This document shows, in pieces, positions 20,452 through 28,322 of a DNA stretch of 64,000 nt. The stretch lies in the NCBI RefSeq assembly GCF_026967475.1, contig NZ_CP114058.1, forward strand, positions 3,348,001-3,412,000. The letters run 5' to 3'. This DNA is from Rouxiella chamberiensis (lineage in GTDB: Bacteria > Pseudomonadota > Gammaproteobacteria > Enterobacterales > Enterobacteriaceae). A program made the position numbers and the translations under genes. The notes under the pieces are model-generated. The model searched no databases. It saw only the letters and a list, made by a program, of their open reading frames with translations, and was not told the DNA's origin. The first letter of the stretch is position 1; the number at the start of each line of letters is the position of its first letter.

Positions 20452-21441
20452 ATGGCTAAGCGAATTCAATTCAGCGCTACCGGCGCGCCCGAAGTTTTGG
20501 AGTATGTTGATTTTGACCCTAAAGATCCTGCAGCTGACGAAGTGCAGGTCGAGAACCGCGCGATTGGTATCAACTACATTGATACCTACGTGCGCAGCGG
20601 ATTGTATGCACCGGCCTCCCTGCCTTCTGGGCTTGGAACCGAGGCTTCGGGCGTCGTCAAGCAGGTCGGCGCTAACGTACGCCACATCAAGGTCGGCGAT
20701 CGCGTGGTCTATGCGCAGTCTTCGCTCGGAGCCTATAGCGAAGTGCATAATGTGCCGGCTTACAGAGTGGCCGTGCTGCCCGAAGGCGTCAGTTTCGAAC
20801 AGGCCGCGGCCTCTTTTCTGAAAGGGTTGACCGTAGAATATCTGTTCCGCCAAACCTACAAGGTTAAAGCCGGGGAAACGATTCTGTTCCAGGCCGCGGC
20901 GGGCGGTGTAGGCCTTATCGCCTGTCAGTGGGCAAAAGCGCTGGGCGTAAAATTGATAGGTACCGTGGGTTCCGAAGAAAAAGCCAAACTTGCGAAAGAA
21001 GCCGGTGCCTGGGCAACAATCAATTATCAGACGGAAGACGTCGCCGCGCGCGTGGCGGAATTGACTCAGGGCGAAAAAGTTTCTGTCGTTTATGACTCGG
21101 TGGGGCAAAGTACCTGGCTTGCCTCACTCGACAGCCTGAAACGTCACGGTTTGCTGGTCAGTTTCGGTAATGCGTCCGGGCCGGTCACCGGCGTGAATCT
21201 CGGGATTCTGAACCAGAAAGGGTCGCTGTTTGTCACCCGCCCTTCCCTTAATAATTACGTCACCAATCAGGAAGAACCGACTCACGCCAGTCAGGAACTC
21301 TTTTCGCTGATTGCCAGTGGCGCTATCAAGGTGGATGTAAAAGAGTCGCAGAAGTTCCCGCTCTCCGAGGCGCGTAGAGCGCACGAGACACTGGAAAGCC
21401 GCGCCACATCTGGCTCCAGCTTGTTGATTCCAGGAAAGTAA
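20452..21441 (+). CDS. qorA: NADPH:quinone oxidoreductase
   Basis: Zinc-free medium-chain dehydrogenase/reductase (quinone oxidoreductase) of 329 residues. Visible are GINYIDTYVRSGLY, the GLGTEASGVV core and the nucleotide-binding QAAAGGVGLIACQ. The start at 20452 follows GAGGAAAAATA; an in-frame ATG 15 bases upstream lacks a ribosome site. Position opposite dnaB matches E. coli. Confidence 0.95.
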   Translation: MAKRIQFSATGAPEVLEYVDFDPKDPAADEVQVENRAIGINYIDTYVRSGLYAPASLPSGLGTEASGVVKQVGANVRHIKVGDRVVYAQSSLGAYSEVHNVPAYRVAVLPEGVSFEQAAASFLKGLTVEYLFRQTYKVKAGETILFQAAAGGVGLIACQWAKALGVKLIGTVGSEEKAKLAKEAGAWATINYQTEDVAARVAELTQGEKVSVVYDSVGQSTWLASLDSLKRHGLLVSFGNASGPVTGVNLGILNQKGSLFVTRPSLNNYVTNQEEPTHASQELFSLIASGAIKVDVKESQKFPLSEARRAHETLESRATSGSSLLIPGK

Positions 21442-21465
21442 CTTTTTTAAGCACCGGTAGATGCA

Positions 21466-21493
21466 AAGAGGGCTCCGATTAAGGAGCCCTCTT
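21466..21493 (+). terminator. hairpin terminator after qorA
   Basis: A perfect 11-bp stem (AAGAGGGCTCC / GGAGCCCTCTT) with a six-base loop, 24 bp after the qorA stop. No long T run follows, so efficiency is uncertain. Confidence 0.6.
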
Positions 21494-21853
21494 ATGCTGT
21501 TCGCACTCAATAAGATTGAGGTAGAACGGTACCGCCTGTAGGTTACTGCAAGGTAAATCCGGGGACGATGTTGCTTGAGCAACTATTTTAGGCCTCACCG
21601 GACTGGATGAATAAGGTTCGTCAATCGCACGGCGTCAAAAACGGCACGTCGGCAACGAGAAATTCATCCTAGCAGCGACCTATGTTAAAAAGTATGATTA
21701 ATTTGCTTTAAAAGCATTTAATGGCTCAACCTGTGATCGAGTCCACATAAGTAAAAGCTATGACGGGCACATTACATGATGTCTCGCGGCCAGGGTCAAA
21801 ATAATGGTCCGAATTAACAGCCGCTTATAAATCACCCATCCGTTTTGCCGCGA
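21494..21853. other. non-coding stretch between qorA and pspG
   Basis: About 360 bp between convergent genes with no supported gene. Apart from a short hairpin GTTGCTTGAGCAAC near 21570 I see no recognisable element. Confidence 0.5.
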
Positions 21854-22090
21854 TTACGGCAGACGTCTGCGTTTATAGCGCGGCTTCCCGGGCTGTTTGT
21901 AGGCGCGATAGATCCACACGACGGCGACGGCCAGCAGCAGCCACGGCAACATTTTTATAACAACCGTAAACAGTCCCCCCACCATCATCAATGCGAATCC
22001 CACAACCATTGCCGCAATCATTCCAATCAATGAAATGCCGGTCATCAGCAGCATAAAGAAAAAACCTAAAACAAATAAAACTTCGGCCAT
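21854..22090 (-). CDS. pspG: phage-shock envelope stress protein G
   Basis: Small inner-membrane protein of the Psp response to envelope stress, here 78 residues with two hydrophobic spans (VLFVLGFFFMLLMTGISLIG and MLPWLLLAVAVVWI) and a basic tail KPRYKRRRLP. It matches E. coli PspG (YjbO). The start at 22090 follows AGGAGCTCTCTC. A sigma-54-type promoter lies about 77 bp upstream, in keeping with PspF/sigma-54 control of pspG. Confidence 0.92.
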   Translation of the reverse strand: MAEVLFVLGFFFMLLMTGISLIGMIAAMVVGFALMMVGGLFTVVIKMLPWLLLAVAVVWIYRAYKQPGKPRYKRRRLP

Positions 22091-22166
22091 GAGAGAGCTC
22101 CTGTACAGATAGGCACGCGCGAGGCCCAATAAGGCGTCGTCATGCAAAAATCACTACAGTAGTTAT

Positions 22167-22182
22167 ATCAAGAAACGTGCCA
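22167..22182 (-). promoter_or_regulatory. sigma-54 promoter of pspG
   Basis: On the minus strand TGGCACG-TTTC-TTGAT matches the -24/-12 consensus TGGCACG-N4-TTGCW except at one base of the -12 element. Spacing and distance to pspG are right; pspG is a known PspF/sigma-54 target. Confidence 0.82.
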
Positions 22183-22218
22183 GATAATTTATTACTTAAT
22201 TTATTGATTTAAAAGGCA

Positions 22219-22247
22219 ATAAAAAACCCGCCTTGATGGCGGGCTTT
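22219..22247 (-). terminator. intrinsic terminator of dusA
   Basis: Stem CCCGCC / GGCGGG with a five-base loop and, on the minus strand, a run of six T. About 45 bp beyond the dusA stop. Confidence 0.8.
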
Positions 22248-22292
22248 GAAATGTGGTCAACAAGACGAACTATTGGCGAATCTTGAACAGAA

Positions 22293-23317
22293 TTAAACGC
22301 CGCTGGTCGCCATTTGCGGGCGAGTCACCATGGATAGCGCCTGCTCGACCACCTCGATACCCGCGCCCGGTTTGTGCGCATTTTCGCTAAGGTGACGACG
22401 CCACTGACGCGCGCCCGGAATACCCTGAAAAATGCCCAGAATATGACGGGTAATGTGCCCCAGATAGGTGCCTTTCGTTAACTCGGCCTCAATGTAAGGA
22501 TACAGAGAACGAATGACGTCAGGCCCGGTCAACGCTGGCGCTTCACTGCCAAACAGTTCGCGGTCGACATCCAGCAAAATGGAAGGATTTTGATAGGCTT
22601 CGCGCCCCATCATTACGCCGTCCATATGCTGCAAATGCTGCGCGGCTTCTTCCAGTGTCTTGATGCCGCCGTTAATCGCCATCGTTAAATGCGGAAAATC
22701 GCGCTTGAGCTGATAAACGCGCGGATAGTCCAGCGGCGGCACTTCACGGTTTTCTTTCGGACTTAACCCAGAAAGCCAGGCTTTTCGCGCATGGATGATA
22801 AAGGTCTCGCACTCGCCGTGGCCCGACACCTGCTGCACGAAGTCGCAGAGGAATTCGTAGCTGTCGAGTTCATCAATGCCGATACGGGTTTTGACGGTCA
22901 CCGGAATAGACACCACGTCGCGCATCGCCTTGATGCAATCTGCTACCAGTGATGCCTGCGCCATGAGACAGGCTCCGAACATGCCGTTCTGCACGCGGTC
23001 GGAAGGACAGCCAACGTTAAGATTGATTTCGTCATAGCCGCGCGCCTCGGCAAGTTTGGCGCAGGTTGCCAAATCTTGAGGATTGCTGCCACCCAGCTGC
23101 AGCGCAACCGGATGCTCTTCTTCGCCAAACGCCAGATAATCGCCTTTGCCATGAATGATTGCGCCAGTCGTGACCATTTCGGTATAGAGCAGCGCTTCAC
23201 GGCTCATCATGCGATGAAAATGACGGCAATGACGGTCGGTCCAGTCCAGCATCGGCGCAATGGAAAAGCGCTGGGCGCTGAATTCACGGGGGTTTGGATT
23301 TCTTTATTTTCGAGCAT
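22293..23317 (-). pseudogene. dusA: tRNA-dihydrouridine synthase A, N-terminal frameshift
   Basis: DusA reduces U20/U20a in tRNA D-loops with FMN. The open frame from 23252 encodes 319 residues beginning [10 protein letters not shown], but the family continues upstream as [10 protein letters not shown]. That stretch is encoded here ([15 protein letters not shown]) yet lacks a start in its own frame: an in-frame TAA lies upstream. A frame from ATG 23317 ([10 protein letters not shown]) joins it if the run of five C (minus strand, 23288-23292) were six, giving 341 residues. The catalytic Cys is in [17 protein letters not shown] and the FMN-binding INGGI is intact. Alternatively the protein initiates at MLDW and lacks part of its first strand. 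Confidence 0.85.
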
Positions 23318-23602
23318 TTTTATCAAGTTAGGCTGTTTAATGCGTTCTCCGTGCGCGATACCTGCTGATTATTATTGCGGGCAAAGGGGACGGGAACTGG
23401 CTGAAGTATGGCCTATTGTAACATAGTCGCGCCGTGTCATGCTGGCATCGCGCAAGGCGCCTTGATGAAAACAAAGGAATGATTCCACCTAATTACCCCG
23501 CTGCTGCGCACCCATACTCTTAGCGGACACCCGTCATTTGCGTCATACCGTCTTCCTCTCTATTTCGTCCCGGCGCAGCAAGCCGGACAAAGAGAACACG
23601 CC

Positions 23603-23806
23603 ATGAAAGATCCTGATGAATATATCCTTACCCGCTATACCGATTGTGACTATTTTACCGCAGGAAAATTTTATCCGGTGTGGGCAAAGTTCGGCTTTAT
23701 TTGTCGAATCATCGATGACGACGGTATTCCCAAGCTGGTCGTCGCCCCCGGCCACGGCGTTTGCGCGCATCTCGGCACGGAAGGCGAATGGCAGCACGTC
23801 AAATAG
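23603..23806 (+). CDS. small uncharacterised protein (67 residues)
   Basis: A 67-residue acidic protein (MKDPDEYILTRYTDCDYFTAGKF...) with two aromatic-rich stretches and a GHGVCAHLG segment. No membrane span or signal. A weak purine-rich AAGAGAA precedes the ATG. Followed after 26 bp by a second small gene on the same strand. Not recognised; the composition resembles small phage-derived accessory proteins, but no phage gene is nearby. Confidence 0.5.
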   Translation: MKDPDEYILTRYTDCDYFTAGKFYPVWAKFGFICRIIDDDGIPKLVVAPGHGVCAHLGTEGEWQHVK

Positions 23807-23832
23807 TGCAACTCTGGAAATAAAGGCAATTT

Positions 23833-24033
23833 ATGACGGCATTTGAAGAGTATATGAATGAGATCATGCCCGAAAATCAGGGAGTGACCCTGCGTCGGCG
23901 TCAACTGTACGCCATCCCGAGAATTCGCCATGCGAAAGAGGATTTTGAGGCGGGTTATCAATATGGTTATGAGAAAGCGTTATCCACAATTAACAAGTCT
24001 GCGGGCTGCGCGGGCGAGCCGGGTGCTCGATAA
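23833..24033 (+). CDS. small uncharacterised protein (66 residues)
   Basis: A 66-residue protein (MTAFEEYMNEIMPENQGVTLRRRQLY...) with charged helical character and FEAGYQYGYEKAL in the second half. A GGAAATAAAGG purine stretch lies upstream of the ATG. It probably forms a two-gene unit with the preceding small gene, upstream of zur. Not recognised. Confidence 0.5.
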   Translation: MTAFEEYMNEIMPENQGVTLRRRQLYAIPRIRHAKEDFEAGYQYGYEKALSTINKSAGCAGEPGAR

Positions 24034-24146
24034 TCCTCGGCTTGCAGGAAATGAAATGAACGGGTCATTGGGTATTGCGGCGTAGCCCTCGGAGAATGTC
24101 AGGAAGCATGGTAAAATCGGGGTTCTATTTATGCAGAGACGTCGCG

Positions 24147-24657
24147 ATGAACTCAACCACTACGGAAAATATCCTCACTCAAGCTGAGCATTTGTGTCAG
24201 CAACGTAGCGTTCGGCTTACCCCGCAGCGGCTTGAAGTGTTGCGTCTGATGACGGAACAACCGGGCGCCATCAGCGCCTATGACCTACTCGATCTCCTGC
24301 GCAAAACAGAGCCTCAGGCTAAACCGCCAACGGTTTACCGCGCGCTCGACTTTCTGCTGGAGCAGGGGTTTATTCATCGCGTGGAGTCGGCCAACAGTTA
24401 CGTGGTGTGTCACCATTTTGAAGAGCCGAGTCATACCTCTGCGCTGTATATCTGCGATCGCTGCGGTCTGGTCACCGAGAAAACCACAGACGGCATTGAA
24501 GAACCGCCTGGCCAAGCTTGCGAAAGAGTCAGGCTTCGTCCTGCGCCATTCCGTTGTCGAAGCACATGGCCTATGTGCAGAATGTTCGGTTATCGAGTCT
24601 TGCGAAAGTCAGGAACATTGCGGACACGATCATAGCATTGCGGTAAAAAAACGTTAA
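24147..24657 (+). pseudogene. zur: zinc uptake regulator Zur, frameshifted
   Basis: Fur-family repressor of zinc-uptake genes. The DNA-binding domain is intact (RSVRLTPQRLEVLRLM, AKPPTVYRALDFLLEQGFIHRVES), as is the first metal motif ICDRCG. Near 24504-24505 the sequence GAAGAACCGCC shifts the frame; GAAGAACGCC would give EERLAKLAKESGFVLRHSVVEAHGLCAECSV and the HCGHDHS zinc-binding tail, ending at 24657 (about 169 residues, the usual Zur length). ATG at 24147 matches the E. coli start region. As given, the shifted frame would lose the dimerisation and zinc site. Confidence 0.9.
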
Positions 24658-24715
24658 AGACACGCGCGATTGACGGGAGGTGCTAGACTTTCGGGAAACT
24701 GATTGCGAGGCACTT

Positions 24716-25135
24716 ATGGAAAACCAACATCATGCCAGTTGTCACTGTGGCGCGGTAAAATTTACCGTAAAACTCACCGACGGCTTTACGACGGCCAGAC
24801 GCTGCGATTGTTCTTATTGCAGAATGCGCGGAGCCGTCGTGGTTTCCGCCAATCTTGACGACATCACTATTTTGCAGGGTGAAGACAAACTCACCGAATA
24901 CCAGTTTCATACCAAAACGGCCAGACACTTTTTCTGCTCGGTCTGCGGCATTTATACCCATCATCAACGCCGTTCCAATCCTTCTCAATACGGGGTGAAT
25001 GTTGCTTGCATTGAAAACCTTTCGCCGTTCGACTTCCCTGATGTTCCCGTCATGATAGGCACCCAGCATCCGAGCGACAGCAATACCCAGTCGGAAATTG
25101 CAGGGCATTTGCTCTTTGTACCTGGCGATAAATAG
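24716..25135 (+). CDS. GFA-family (CENP-V/GFA domain) zinc protein
   Basis: A 139-residue protein with the zinc-binding cysteine pattern of the glutathione-dependent formaldehyde-activating (GFA) fold: SCHCGAVKF, RRCDCSYC and FFCSVCGIY. Many members have no proven formaldehyde role. The ATG at 24716 follows GCGAGG. It lies 58 bp downstream of zur on the same strand. Confidence 0.88.
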   Translation: MENQHHASCHCGAVKFTVKLTDGFTTARRCDCSYCRMRGAVVVSANLDDITILQGEDKLTEYQFHTKTARHFFCSVCGIYTHHQRRSNPSQYGVNVACIENLSPFDFPDVPVMIGTQHPSDSNTQSEIAGHLLFVPGDK

Positions 25136-25181
25136 TTTGGTTACGGGAAATTCGGGAAGAGACCATTAAGCTGAGTGGGTA

Positions 25182-25251
25182 GGTACATCCTTGTACCCTG
25201 CGTCCTGAAAAGCACCTTGGGTAGGAGCAGCTTTTAAATTTCAGGACGCAG
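25182..25251. repeat. paired inverted repeats between GFA gene and yjbJ
   Basis: Two stem-loops in a row: GGTAC / GTACC (25182-25186 and 25193-25197), then a perfect 13-bp inverted repeat CTGCGTCCTGAAA / TTTCAGGACGCAG (25198-25210 and 25239-25251) around a 28-base loop. It lies between convergent genes, so a bidirectional terminator or a structured RNA is possible; no T run follows. Confidence 0.7.
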
Positions 25252-25269
25252 CATTCGAGAAACTATCGA

Positions 25270-25479
25270 CTACCAATGATACTTGTTGTCGGTTTCCCAA
25301 GACTTGAGTTCTTTTTCGGCTTCGTCTTTCTGGTATCCATAACGTTCCTGGATTTTACCGACGAGCTGGTCACGTTTCCCTTCAACGACTGTCAGATCGT
25401 CGTCGGTCAACTTGCCCCATTTTTCTTTAACTTTACCTTTAAACTGTTTCCAATTACCGTCTGCTTGATCCTTATTCAT
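25270..25479 (-). CDS. yjbJ: CsbD-family stress protein YjbJ
   Basis: A 69-residue, highly charged CsbD-like protein (GNWKQFKGKVKEKWGKLTDDD, VGKIQERYGYQKDEAEKEL), nearly identical to E. coli YjbJ, an abundant stationary-phase/stress protein of unknown mechanism. The start at 25479 follows AGGAGAGTTGATT. It lies between dinF and zur as in E. coli. Confidence 0.95.
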   Translation of the reverse strand: MNKDQADGNWKQFKGKVKEKWGKLTDDDLTVVEGKRDQLVGKIQERYGYQKDEAEKELKSWETDNKYHW

Positions 25480-25613
25480 AATCAACTCTCCTGTTTAGCT
25501 CTGGTTTTGTGGCATTTGCTTAATGCCTTTCAACAGTTCTAATTGTAGTAGAGAGTTTCGAAAATGCAGGGATATTGGGTCAATCTGCTAATAACTAGGA
25601 ATAATCCAAGGAT

Positions 25614-26954
25614 TTAAAACCAGGTGTCGTGTTGCCAGTGTCGACGCCATATCCAACCCAGCGCCAGACCCCGTACGGCCAGAAACACCGTCACCGCCAA
25701 CCAGAGCGCGTGATTGCCGAGTACAGGTAATGACAGCAGCGCCAGCGCATAGCCGCCGGCCGCAATCGCCATACTGTTGCGCATCTCCCTGCCCCGCGTC
25801 GCGCCGATGAACATGCCGTCCAGCAGATAACACCAGACACCCGCCAGCGGTAACACGACCTGCCATCCGAGATAGCGGTCAGCCAGTTCACGCAGTTCCG
25901 GCAAAGACGTCAGAAGGTTGACGATGTGCTCTCCGGCCACGGCATACACCAGGGCGAACGCCAGCGCGACGAGACCGGCCTGCCGACAGGCCGCGTGCCA
26001 GAATTGAAGCAGTCGAACTTTATCCTTCGCGCCAAAGGCCTGCCCGGAATGCGCCTCGACGGCATAGGCAAAGCCGTCCAGCGCAAAGGTGGTGAAGGTC
26101 AGCAGATTCATCAGAACCGCATTGACCGCGATAGTCTGGCTGCCCAGTCGTGCTCCGATAATGGTCAACGACGCAAAACACAGCTGAACCATCAAGGAAC
26201 GCAGCATGATGTCGCGGTTAAGCGCGATCAGTTTGCGCAGATTGCCCTGCCAGGACCGCTTCAGAAGCGGCCAGTCTATGCCGTACCTTTTCATGACAAT
26301 CGAGACCAGCCAGAGGCCGAGCGCAAGCGTGGCGAATTCGGAACAGACGGTCGCAATCGCCGCCCCTTTGACATTCCAGCCGAGTCCGACCACCAGCCAA
26401 AGATCAAGGACTACGTTAATCAGATTCCCGACGATAAGCATGATAACCGGTGCGCGCACATATTGAATGCCGAGCAGCCAGCCGAGTATCACCATGTTGG
26501 CCAATGAAGCCGGTGCGCTGTACCAGCGAATCGAGAGAAAAATCTGTGCCTGCTGCAACACGGCCTGACTGCCGCCCACAATCTGCAAGGCCAGAGTAAT
26601 CAGCGGCTGACGCAACAAGAAGATAAGCGCACCGGCTATCAGCGCCAGCAGGAAAGGCTGTACGAAGGCGCGGGCCAGCAGAACGTTGTCTCGTGCGCCA
26701 AGCGCCTGCGCGGTGAGTCCGGTCGTGCTCATGCGCAGAAACAGCAGCAGCATAAACAGAAAACTGGTGACCATCGCGCCAATGGCGACACCGCCGAGAT
26801 AGTCGGGGCTGTCGAGATGGCCAATAACGGCAGTGTCGACCAGACCCAGCAACGGCACGGTAATGTTGGAGAAGATCATTGGCAGAGCCAGCAACCACAG
26901 TGCTTTGTCGGTCGGGCTAAAGAAGGTTTTTCCAAGGGCAGCGAGTGCAGACAT
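25614..26954 (-). CDS. dinF: MATE-family efflux protein DinF
   Basis: A 446-residue, 12-helix multidrug and toxic-compound extrusion family protein. In E. coli dinF is the second gene of the SOS-induced lexA-dinF operon and has been linked to tolerance of oxidative stress and bile salts. Start MSALAALGKTFFSPTDKALWLLALPMI and the GLVDTAVIGHL motif are typical. It follows lexA after 157 bp on the same strand, so read-through from the lexA promoter is probable. Confidence 0.94.
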   Translation of the reverse strand: MSALAALGKTFFSPTDKALWLLALPMIFSNITVPLLGLVDTAVIGHLDSPDYLGGVAIGAMVTSFLFMLLLFLRMSTTGLTAQALGARDNVLLARAFVQPFLLALIAGALIFLLRQPLITLALQIVGGSQAVLQQAQIFLSIRWYSAPASLANMVILGWLLGIQYVRAPVIMLIVGNLINVVLDLWLVVGLGWNVKGAAIATVCSEFATLALGLWLVSIVMKRYGIDWPLLKRSWQGNLRKLIALNRDIMLRSLMVQLCFASLTIIGARLGSQTIAVNAVLMNLLTFTTFALDGFAYAVEAHSGQAFGAKDKVRLLQFWHAACRQAGLVALAFALVYAVAGEHIVNLLTSLPELRELADRYLGWQVVLPLAGVWCYLLDGMFIGATRGREMRNSMAIAAGGYALALLSLPVLGNHALWLAVTVFLAVRGLALGWIWRRHWQHDTWF

Positions 26955-27111
26955 GAAAGATGGCGCTCATCAAAAAGATATCGGCCCATTTAAAGGCAAA
27001 TATATTAACGCAAGGCGGAAAAAGGACGCAGCATGACGACGCTAAAAGGTCGTCATACGCGCATTCTGCACAGTGGGGCAAGTACAGAATTGAATTCGGA
27101 GGACTATAGGA

Positions 27112-27720
27112 TTAGGACCAGTCGCCGTTGCGAATAACGCCTACTGCCAATCCTTCAATGCTGAAACTCTGTTCGCGCAGATCAACCACGATAGGGTCGA
27201 AATCGTTGTTTTCAGGAAGCAACTGAATAATGTTGCCCTGTTTTTTCAGGCGCTTGACGGTAACTTCGTCGTCGATGCGTGCCACCACAACCTGACCATT
27301 ACGGGCATCCTGGGTTTTATGCACGGCCAGCAGATCGCCGTCGAGAATACCGATATCACGCATCGACATACCGCTTACGCGCAGCAGGAAGTCGGCGTTG
27401 GGTTTGAACATGGCCGGATCGACCTGATAATGTGCCTCGATGTGCTGGGTAGCAAGCAGCGGTTCACCGGCGGCAACGCGGCCAATCAACGGCAGACCGT
27501 CTTCTTCTTCCATCAGCAGGCGAATACCGCGAGACGCACCGGAAACAATCTCGATGACGTTTTTACGGGCAAGGGCTTTCAAATGCTCTTCGGCCGCGTT
27601 GGGAGAACGGAACCCGAGACGTGTGGCAATTTCTGCACGCGTTGGCGGCATACCGGTGGTGGCGATATGATCGCGAATAAGGTCATAGACCTCTTGTTGT
27701 CTAGCTGTAAGTGCTTTCAT
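27112..27720 (-). CDS. lexA: SOS repressor LexA
   Basis: LexA represses the SOS regulon and self-cleaves when stimulated by RecA filaments. The 202-residue product equals the E. coli length. The winged HTH is in [26 protein letters not shown]; the cleavage site Ala84-Gly85 is in RVAAGEPL; the catalytic dyad is Ser119 (SGMSM) and Lys156 (EVTVKRLKK). The start at 27720 is chosen from this match; a longer frame would run through its operators. Autoregulated by two LexA boxes just upstream. Confidence 0.99.
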   Translation of the reverse strand: MKALTARQQEVYDLIRDHIATTGMPPTRAEIATRLGFRSPNAAEEHLKALARKNVIEIVSGASRGIRLLMEEEDGLPLIGRVAAGEPLLATQHIEAHYQVDPAMFKPNADFLLRVSGMSMRDIGILDGDLLAVHKTQDARNGQVVVARIDDEVTVKRLKKQGNIIQLLPENNDFDPIVVDLREQSFSIEGLAVGVIRNGDWS

Positions 27721-27728
27721 TCCGCCCC

Positions 27729-27744
27729 CTGTTTGTTTATACAG
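27729..27744. promoter_or_regulatory. LexA box 1 of lexA
   Basis: CTGTTTGTTTATACAG, a CTG-N10-CAG operator 8 bp before the lexA start. With the second box it forms the tandem operator seen at E. coli lexA. Confidence 0.9.
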
Positions 27745-27749
27745 TCTAG

Positions 27750-27765
27750 CTGTGAGTATATACAG
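27750..27765. promoter_or_regulatory. LexA box 2 of lexA
   Basis: CTGTGAGTATATACAG (plus strand), 21 bp from box 1 start to start, so both operators fall on the same DNA face. Allows cooperative autorepression. Confidence 0.9.
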
Positions 27766-27827
27766 GTAAAGGTGGAATGAAAACCAGAGAGTACACAAAA
27801 AACAGACATTAAGCGGCTTTTAAATAT

Positions 27828-28196
27828 TCAGCGCCAGTGCGGCACAAGGATTGCCAGCCAGGTAAAAACGGCAAACAGAATCGCGATAAGCACGGCCGCC
27901 GATCCCATATCTTTGGCCCGACCGGAAAGCGGATGAAATTCGGGTCCGATTCGGTCGATTGCCGCTTCGATGGCACTGTTCAGCAATTCCACCACCAGCA
28001 CCATAATCAGTGATCCCACCATTAAAATCCGTTCGATGCTGCTCACATCCAGGTAAAATGCCAGTAAGATGGCAGGAACGACGACGACGGCTTCCTGACG
28101 AAATGCGGCTTCGTTCTTCCAGGCTGACGTCAGGCCCTTGAGGGAATATCCGGCAGCCTTGTAAATACGGGTGAGTCCTGTGACCTGATTTGCCAT
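27828..28196 (-). CDS. dgkA: diacylglycerol kinase DgkA
   Basis: Small trimeric inner-membrane kinase that recycles diacylglycerol to phosphatidic acid. 122 residues with three hydrophobic helices; the signature [17 protein letters not shown], holding the Mg-ATP-binding Glu and Asp, is present. It diverges from plsB, which makes lysophosphatidic acid, as in E. coli. Confidence 0.97.
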   Translation of the reverse strand: MANQVTGLTRIYKAAGYSLKGLTSAWKNEAAFRQEAVVVVPAILLAFYLDVSSIERILMVGSLIMVLVVELLNSAIEAAIDRIGPEFHPLSGRAKDMGSAAVLIAILFAVFTWLAILVPHWR

Positions 28197-28322
28197 AATA
28201 TTTTATGTCTTAAGGTGATTTTCAGGCATTTTAGCCTGAATCCGTTATCCTATCACCACAGATCTCATACCTGCTTTCTGGTATCCTTGCCGCGAATTGC
28301 TAACAAGAGGCTTCACGTTTTT

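Noticed and set aside
23543..24033. Prophage remnant between dusA and zur
   Set aside because: Only two tiny genes are present, with no integrase, attachment repeats or tRNA disruption.
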